From: an uncultured Verrucomicrobiota bacterium
GTDB lineage: Bacteria > Verrucomicrobiota > Verrucomicrobiia > Methylacidiphilales > Verrucolacustridaceae
Assembly (NCBI GenBank): GCA_903905395.1
Contig: CAIVGD010000178.1
Span: 1-11,121, forward strand
Reading direction: 5' to 3'
DNA length: 11,121 nt
The number at the start of each line of letters is the position of its first letter. Within the stretch, counting starts at the first letter, position 1. Below, piece after piece: positions 7,137 through 11,121 of the stretch. A program made the translations under genes and the position numbers. The notes below the pieces were generated by a model. That model saw only the letters and a list, made by a program, of their open reading frames with translations. It was not told the DNA's origin and did no database searches.

Positions 7137-7444
7137 AAATCCTGCTGGATCACTGCGTTCCTCAACCCCTCAAGAATCTCCTCACGAGCCATGAGGTCAG
7201 CCATGCTTATGAACTGGGTTGGCAGGAACTGCGTAATGGGGATCTTCTTACAAAAGCGGAGCAGGCCTTTCAGGTGTTAATCACCTCAGACAAAAACATC
7301 ACCCATCAGCAAATATGGTCGGGCAAAAAACTGGCTGTTTTGGTTCTTTGGACGAACAACTGGCCCGAACTCCGAATCCAATCTGCTCGAATCGTAGTTG
7401 AACTCGATAACCTGATTCCAGGAACTTGGCGGCAAATGTGCTGA
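7133..7444 (+). CDS. DUF5615 PIN-like protein, probable toxin ribonuclease
   Basis: A 103-residue PIN-like protein of the DUF5615 family, the predicted toxic RNase partner of DUF433. It begins MKILLDHCVPQPL, with the acidic Asp6 of the first PIN strand. The central YELGWQELRNGDLLTKAE (26-43) carries Glu32 and Asp37. VLITSDKNITHQQ (48-60) carries Asp53 in the conserved T/S-x-D-x-N motif, and a beta strand LAVLVLW follows (67-73). I chose the ATG at 7133 because it overlaps the antitoxin stop and starts exactly at the family's first strand; an upstream in-frame start at 7052 would lie inside the antitoxin gene and encode unrelated residues. The protein looks full length with its acidic residues intact. 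Line 7261-7320 is also 27/60 G+C. Its stop lies 26 nt before the lipocalin start. Confidence 0.87.
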   Translation: MKILLDHCVPQPLKNLLTSHEVSHAYELGWQELRNGDLLTKAEQAFQVLITSDKNITHQQIWSGKKLAVLVLWTNNWPELRIQSARIVVELDNLIPGTWRQMC

Positions 7445-7456
7445 CGGCCCACCAAA

Positions 7457-7474
7457 GCCCTGCGATCGGAATGA
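7457..7474 (+). repeat. Right copy of the 18-bp direct repeat flanking the toxin-antitoxin cassette
   Basis: GCCCTGCGATCGGAATGA is identical to 6803-6820, and the copies are offset by 654 bp. Here the ATG inside the repeat (7471-7473) is the start codon of the lipocalin-domain gene, and the GGA just before it is its only Shine-Dalgarno-like sequence. Read in the permease phase, the right copy with its extension would encode P-T-K-A-L-R-S-E-stop, against P-A-D-A-L-R-S-E-stop on the left. Confidence 0.95.
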
Positions 7475-8574
7475 AAAAATTCATCCTCATCCTTCTTTTA
7501 TCGTTAGGGGTAACATGCCTGAACGCTGGCGACCCCTGGGCCCGCGCCATCAATCCTTGGTCCTGGTCTTTTCCACGAGACCACGGCGCCCATCCCGAAT
7601 TCAAAACCGAGTGGTGGTACCTCACCGGCAATCTCAACGACGAACAAGGCAACCCTTACGGTTACCAACTCACCTTCTTTCGCCACGGACTCCAACCCGC
7701 CGTCACCCAAACCGGTTCCGCTTGGGCAGTGCGCGATATTTACTTCTCTCATCTCGCCGTCACCGATGTCCGTTCCGGAAAATTCCTCTTTGCCGAGAAA
7801 CTCAGCCGTGGCTCCCTGGGCGAAGCCGAGGTCTCCACCCAAGATATGCAGGTACGCATCGCCGATTGGACGCTCCATCGAAATTCTGATTCCACCCTCG
7901 AAATGAAAGCCTCCGATCCCACCGCAGGGATTGGACTGGATCTTTCGGCCACCCCCCTGAAACCAGTCGTCTTCCAAGGGGAGAAGGGTCTCAGCAGGAA
8001 ATCCGCCACCCCTGGAAATGCCAGCCACTACTACTCGTTCACCCGACTTAAAACTTCCGGCCACCTCCAGTTGGGAAATAAATCAATCCCCGTCCAAGGA
8101 CTCTCCTGGTTCGATCACGAATTCTCCACCAGCGCCTTGGCCGAAGATCAAGAGGGATGGGACTGGTTCTGCCTCCAGTTCGATTCAGGAGAAGAACTGA
8201 TGCTTTATCGCATGCGCAACCCAGGCAACCGCACCGATCCTTCCTCCTCCGGCACTTGGATTCCAGCCCGCGGGCCGACGACTCTCCTCAACTCATCCGA
8301 TTTTTCCATCTTCACCGTGGACGAGTGGAAAACCTCCAGCGGTGCCGTCTATCCCTCCGGTTGGAAGATTTCCGTGCCATCCATAAAGCTGGATGGGGAA
8401 GTCCAACCACTTCTCCTCGATCAGGAATTGCGCCTCCGTCGCGTGGCCAATCTCCGCTACTGGGAAGGCGCGTGCCACTTCACCGGCACCTGCCAAGGCA
8501 AGGAGATGAAAGGCCGCGGCTACACCGAACTCACCGGCTACGCTTCCCCCATCGGCCAAGGGATGAAAAAGTGA
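7471..8574 (+). CDS. Secreted CrtC/AttH-like lipocalin-domain protein
   Basis: A 367-residue exported protein related to the carotenoid 1,2-hydratase (CrtC) N-terminal domain and AttH, with two lipocalin-like barrels. Residues 1-19 form a signal peptide (MKKFILILLLSLGVTCLNA, cleavage before GDPWA). Cys16 follows Thr, a poor lipobox, so a lipoprotein is less likely. Family motifs in order: FPRDHGAHPEFKTEWWYLTG (34-53), TFFRHGL (68-74), GLSWFDHEFS (210-219), GWDWFCLQFDSGEELMLYRM (229-248), YWEGA (330-334) and GRGYTELTGY (348-357). The ATG at 7471 is chosen because it gives the signal peptide exactly; an earlier in-frame GTG-type extension would block it. These proteins commonly accompany FtsX permeases and an ABC ATPase, as here, and probably bind or act on the transported hydrophobic molecule in the periplasm. 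The gene is complete despite the cassette immediately upstream. True hydratase activity is doubtful without carotenoid neighbours. Confidence 0.9.
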   Translation: MKKFILILLLSLGVTCLNAGDPWARAINPWSWSFPRDHGAHPEFKTEWWYLTGNLNDEQGNPYGYQLTFFRHGLQPAVTQTGSAWAVRDIYFSHLAVTDVRSGKFLFAEKLSRGSLGEAEVSTQDMQVRIADWTLHRNSDSTLEMKASDPTAGIGLDLSATPLKPVVFQGEKGLSRKSATPGNASHYYSFTRLKTSGHLQLGNKSIPVQGLSWFDHEFSTSALAEDQEGWDWFCLQFDSGEELMLYRMRNPGNRTDPSSSGTWIPARGPTTLLNSSDFSIFTVDEWKTSSGAVYPSGWKISVPSIKLDGEVQPLLLDQELRLRRVANLRYWEGACHFTGTCQGKEMKGRGYTELTGYASPIGQGMKK

Positions 8575-8678
8575 CGCCCTGTCTCAGCCCGCAGTGTCAG
8601 ACCCCCTTTCCAACACATTGGTCCCCAATATTTCCATCTCCCCCAAGAAGACAATCCATGATACGTTGGAAGATTATC

Positions 8679-8750
8679 GCACCGTTAGCTTAGTGGTAGA
8701 GCGCCACCTTGACACGGTGGAGGTCAGAGGTTCAAGTCCTCTACGGTGCA
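8679..8750 (+). tRNA. tRNA-Val (anticodon GAC)
   Basis: A complete 72-nt cloverleaf. The acceptor stem GCACCGT (8679-8685) pairs fully with ACGGTGC (8743-8749), with A at 8750 as discriminator. The anticodon stem CCACC/GGTGG encloses TTGACAC with anticodon GAC. The T arm is AGAGG-TTCAAGT-CCTCT and the D arm runs from GCTT to GAGC. CCA is not encoded. It lies 104 bp after the lipocalin gene. I see no convincing promoter in 8575-8678, apart from a short CCAA/TTGG hairpin at 8611-8622. Confidence 0.97.
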
Positions 8751-8959
8751 GGAAAACATTCCGTGCCCCCGACGGCTCTTCTTGCCCGCTGAACGGGTTT
8801 TTGCCGGGCGTGATCCTGTGTTGAATAAAATCCGCGATGGCATCATGAATGGCCTAAGTGTTATTCTCGTTGAAGATTGGGACAACAGTGAAAGCAAATA
8901 AAAAGGGCAAGAGAATATGCGGGATGTTGCCGTCAGCGTGAATTCTTTAAACGCGGATC
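8751..8959 (+). other. Intergenic region after tRNA-Val with a weak terminator and a possible gene remnant
   Basis: GCCCG-CTGAA-CGGG followed by five Ts (8784-8802) is a short hairpin that could end the tRNA transcript. The same left arm can pair instead with CGGGC at 8805-8809. An open frame runs through this region to a TAA at 8899-8901. Its last 27 codons, from GTG 8818, read like plausible protein (IRDGIMNGLSVILVEDWD), but I recognise no family and see no ribosome site. It could be the tail of a decayed gene. Otherwise nothing is seen. Confidence 0.4.
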
Positions 8960-9289
8960 ATGGAAACCACAATGTTTGATACCGCAAAAATCCTTAACTT
9001 GGGCGGAAGCATCGGATACGAGGAAGGCGGAATCGTTTCGAAGATGGTGATCAAAAAATCCGCTGGAAACATCACTCTTTTTGCGTTTGAAAAAGGCCAA
9101 GGCCTGAGTGAACATTCGGCCCCTTTCGATGCATTTGTGCAGATCATCGAGGGCAATGGCAGGATCGCCATCGGCGGACATGACCACAGGCTTACCGCAG
9201 GGGAAATGATTATTATGCCCGCGAATATCCCGCATTCGGTTCATGCCGATGAGCGGTTTAAAATGATGTTGGTGATGATAAAGGGTTGA
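8960..9289 (+). CDS. Small cupin-domain protein
   Basis: A 109-residue single-domain cupin (cupin_2 type beta barrel). Motif 1 is seen as GLSEHSAPFDAFVQIIEGNG (48-67), with His52 and Glu64; the second His of the canonical HxH is replaced by Ala54, as in related small cupins with an EHxAPFDA signature. Motif 2 is GEMIIMPANIPHSV (81-94), with Pro87 and His92. A mononuclear metal site is therefore possible but with fewer histidine ligands than dioxygenase-type cupins. The ATG at 8960 has only GCGGA next to it. The in-frame ATG at 8972, with GGA seven bases before it, is an equally good start and would give 105 residues. It converges with trpB2 across 39 bp. Codon use is balanced rather than the C-ending style of the plus-strand genes to the left. 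Substrate unknown. Confidence 0.85.
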   Translation: METTMFDTAKILNLGGSIGYEEGGIVSKMVIKKSAGNITLFAFEKGQGLSEHSAPFDAFVQIIEGNGRIAIGGHDHRLTAGEMIIMPANIPHSVHADERFKMMLVMIKG

Positions 9290-9328
9290 GTGGTCGATTG
9301 GCAGGCGGGCGGGATTTATGCGTCATCC

Positions 9329-10687
9329 TCACCCGACCGTGGGCAACCCCGCGAGTGCCATCGCGATCTCCTCGGCGGGATATTCGTAGTCCTCCAGTTT
9401 GCCGGCTGCGAATTTCATGTAGGCGGTCATGTCGAAATGTCCGTGCCCGCAAAGGTTGAAGAGGATGACCTTCGGGGCCCCTTCCTCGCGGCAGCGGACG
9501 GCCTCGTCTATCGCGGCGGAAACCGCATGCGAGGCCTCCGGGGCGGGAAGGATCCCCTCCGCCTTCGCAAATGTCACCCCAGCACGGAAGACATCAGTCT
9601 GCCCCACCGAGCGTGACTCGATCAGACCCAGTTCTTGGACATGACTGACAAGCGGGGCCATTCCATGATAGCGGAGACCCCCGGTATGGATCGCGGGCGG
9701 GATGAAAGAACTTCCAAGCGTGTGCATCTTTACAAGCGGTGTCAGCTTTCCTGTGTCGCCAAAGTCATAGGCATAGCGGCCCTTGGTGAGTGAAGGGCAC
9801 GCTCTCGGCTCGACCGCCACGATGCGCGTTTTTTTTTCGTTCCGCAGCGACTCGCCGATGAACGGAAACGCGATGCCGGCAAAATTCGATCCCCCGCCGG
9901 TGCAGCCGATCACGATGTCCGGGTAATCAGCCGCCAGATCGAATTGCCTCAGGCATTCGAGGCCGATGACTGTCTGGTGAAGGAGGACGTGGTTGAGCAC
10001 GCTGCCAAGGCAGTATTTTGTGTCCGCGTTTTTCAGGGCCACCTCGACGGCCTCCGAAATCGCGATCCCCAGAGAACCGGGACAATCGGGATCCGCCGCC
10101 AGGATTGCGCGGCCCGCCTCGGTCCCCATGCTCGGGCTTGCGATGCACCGCCCGCCGAAGGTCTCCATCAGCGCCTTCCGATACGGCTTCTGCTCGAAGC
10201 TCACCCTCACCATGAAAACATCGCACGGAATTCCATACATCGAGCAGGCTATCGAAAGCGCCGACCCCCACTGCCCGGCACCGGTCTCCGTCGTGATCCG
10301 TTTCGTTCCCTCCACCTTGTTGAAATACACCTGGGGAAGTGCCGTGTTGAACTTGTGCGACCCACTCGGGCTCGTCCCCTCGTATTTGTAATAGATCCGC
10401 GCCGGGGTGCCGAGCGCCTTCTCCAGCCGCCGCGCGCGGAACAGCGGCGTCGGACGCCACTGCGCGAGAATCTGCCTCACCGACGCCGGGATGCCGATCT
10501 CACGCTCGGTGCTGATTTCCTGCGCGATCAACTCCTTCGCGAAGATCGGTTCCAGCTCGGCAGGCGTCAGCGGTTGCCCGGTCCCGGGATGCAGCGGGGG
10601 GGGAGGAGGAACCGGAAGGTCGGCGACCAGATTATACCATGCCTTCGGGATGTCGTTTTCAGGGAGAAGATACTTGATCGTGTCCAT
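9329..10687 (-). CDS. trpB: Tryptophan synthase beta chain, TrpB2 type
   Basis: A 452-residue PLP enzyme of the TrpB2 subfamily, which joins indole (or, in some members, related nucleophiles) to serine to make tryptophan. It is longer than the roughly 400-residue TrpB1, with the extra N-terminal segment typical of TrpB2 (PENDIPKAWYNLVADLP, 9-25). The PLP lysine is Lys112 in GSHKFNTA (109-116). The ETGAGQWGSA motif (134-143) holds the catalytic Glu134 and the TrpB2-type Trp. The PLP phosphate loop is CTGGGSN (262-268). LCGHGHFDM (412-420) is the C-terminal cofactor region. No trpA or other trp gene is adjacent, in keeping with stand-alone TrpB2 proteins that need no alpha subunit. The ATG at 10687 follows a weak GGTGG. 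Codon use is more balanced (Gly mostly GGC) than in the flanking minus-strand genes. It lies 91 bp after the Snf2 gene, with a terminator-like hairpin between. Confidence 0.93.
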   Translation of the reverse strand: MDTIKYLLPENDIPKAWYNLVADLPVPPPPPLHPGTGQPLTPAELEPIFAKELIAQEISTEREIGIPASVRQILAQWRPTPLFRARRLEKALGTPARIYYKYEGTSPSGSHKFNTALPQVYFNKVEGTKRITTETGAGQWGSALSIACSMYGIPCDVFMVRVSFEQKPYRKALMETFGGRCIASPSMGTEAGRAILAADPDCPGSLGIAISEAVEVALKNADTKYCLGSVLNHVLLHQTVIGLECLRQFDLAADYPDIVIGCTGGGSNFAGIAFPFIGESLRNEKKTRIVAVEPRACPSLTKGRYAYDFGDTGKLTPLVKMHTLGSSFIPPAIHTGGLRYHGMAPLVSHVQELGLIESRSVGQTDVFRAGVTFAKAEGILPAPEASHAVSAAIDEAVRCREEGAPKVILFNLCGHGHFDMTAYMKFAAGKLEDYEYPAEEIAMALAGLPTVG

Positions 10688-10757
10688 CTCGCGCCACCAT
10701 GCCTGCCCGCCACCCGTATTTCAAGGAACTCCCGCCACCACCTTCCCCCCGCATCGG

Positions 10758-10775
10758 AAAAATGGGACGGATCCC
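10758..10775 (-). terminator. Weak intrinsic terminator after the Snf2 gene
   Basis: Read on the minus strand, GGGA-TCCG-TCCC forms a short stem with a UCCG tetraloop followed by ATTTTT. It starts 4 nt after the stop codon (10779-10781). It would separate the Snf2 transcript from trpB2, but the four-pair stem is short. Confidence 0.45.
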
Positions 10776-10778
10776 GTT

Positions 10779-11121
10779 TTAATCGAGCAGTTCCTGCAGC
10801 TCCTGCCAGCTCAGCCCCCTCACAAACTCCTCCTCAGTCGATAACGTCCCCCGGAACAGCTCCTTCTTCCTCTCCTGCATCCGCACGATCTTTTCCTCCA
10901 CCGTGTCCCGCGCGATCAGCTTGTAGGAACTGACGATCTTGTTCTGCCCGATCCGGTGCGCCCGCGCCGTCGCCTGCTCCTCCACCGCCGGATTCCACCA
11001 CGGATCAAAATGGATCACCGTATCCGCCCCCGTCAGGTTCAGGCCCGTTCCCCCCGCCTTCAGACTGATGAGGAAGACCGGGATGTCCTGATTGCGCTGG
11101 AAACGGTCCACCTCGCCCGCC
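10779..11121 (-). CDS. Swi2/Snf2-family (DEAD/DEAH-box) ATPase, C-terminal part (5' end off window)
   Basis: The last 114 codons of an SNF2-family helicase-like ATPase, open at the right window edge. The visible residues cover the end of the second RecA lobe. They include motif V in ISLKAGGTGLNLTGADTVIHFD, then DPWWNPAVEEQA, and motif VI in QATARAHRIGQ with the arginine-finger Arg. The closing region VSSYKLIARDTVEEKIVRMQERK and the tail ending LSWQELQELLD are the usual C-terminus of bacterial Snf2 proteins. Such enzymes translocate on double-stranded DNA to remodel protein-DNA complexes, for example recycling RNA polymerase. An internal GTG at 11111 is not the true start, because the frame and the homology continue to the edge. 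Codons are strongly G-ending, like the E1 alpha and cNMP genes at the other end of the window. Confidence 0.92.
   Translation of the reverse strand, partial: AGEVDRFQRNQDIPVFLISLKAGGTGLNLTGADTVIHFDPWWNPAVEEQATARAHRIGQNKIVSSYKLIARDTVEEKIVRMQERKKELFRGTLSTEEEFVRGLSWQELQELLD

Noticed and set aside
6821..7456. Insertion sequence or integron-like element as carrier of the cassette
   Set aside because: No transposase or integrase gene is present and the ends (GTTTCCC... and ...CCACCAAA) are not inverted repeats of each other. Only the direct repeat supports insertion, so I did not call a named mobile element.
8594..8824. A 76-codon open frame covering the tRNA-Val gene
   Set aside because: It reads straight through a perfect tRNA cloverleaf and has no ribosome site or recognisable protein features.
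10688..10778. A repeat of the tRNA-Val 3' end as an att site closing the cupin-trpB2 block
   Set aside because: Only a six-base TTCAAG match is visible, which is not enough to claim an attachment site.
9944..10933. A 329-residue plus-strand open frame across trpB2 and the Snf2 end
   Set aside because: It spans two confidently identified minus-strand genes and the gap between them, and its product is Pro/Arg-rich without motifs.

Overview
The window is a GC-rich chromosomal segment from a Gram-negative bacterium. It encodes an ADP-heptose epimerase for LPS core, a PagL-type outer-membrane lipid A deacylase and a LolD/MacB-type ABC system, so there is an outer membrane. A PVC-group organism, most likely Verrucomicrobiota, is my best guess. 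It rests on the style of the E1-alpha protein, the stand-alone TrpB2 and the scarcity of Shine-Dalgarno sites. Phylum-level placement is inference only.

Layout. Positions 1-2616 are a minus-strand run read right to left: hldD, then a small cyclic-nucleotide-binding-domain protein, then a thiamine-diphosphate dehydrogenase E1 alpha subunit that runs off the left edge. Divergent from hldD is a PagL-like lipid A 3-O-deacylase (2705-3388), followed by a hairpin and an AT-rich promoter region. Positions 3573-8574 form a plus-strand export operon: ABC ATPase, a double-FtsX permease and a secreted CrtC/AttH-like lipocalin-domain protein. These three families recur together in AttEFGH-like systems and probably act on an envelope lipid or similar hydrophobic substrate.

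The main oddity is that a two-gene DUF433/DUF5615 toxin-antitoxin cassette of lower GC sits between the permease and the lipocalin gene. It is bracketed by a perfect 18-bp direct repeat (6803-6820 and 7457-7474). Removing one repeat copy plus the cassette restores a permease stop and lipocalin start that overlap as ATGA. This is the footprint of an insertion or segmental duplication that split a translationally coupled pair while leaving both reading frames whole.

Downstream is a tRNA-Val(GAC) gene (8679-8750). Next comes a segment with visibly different codon use, holding a small cupin gene and a convergent trpB2 gene. At the right edge is the C-terminal part of a Swi2/Snf2 ATPase on the minus strand, where the strongly G-ending codon use of the left-hand minus-strand genes returns. 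The left and right flanks share a C-rich plus strand whatever the gene direction, which looks like replication-strand skew. The cassette and the cupin-trpB2 block both depart from it and are the likely acquired parts of the window.
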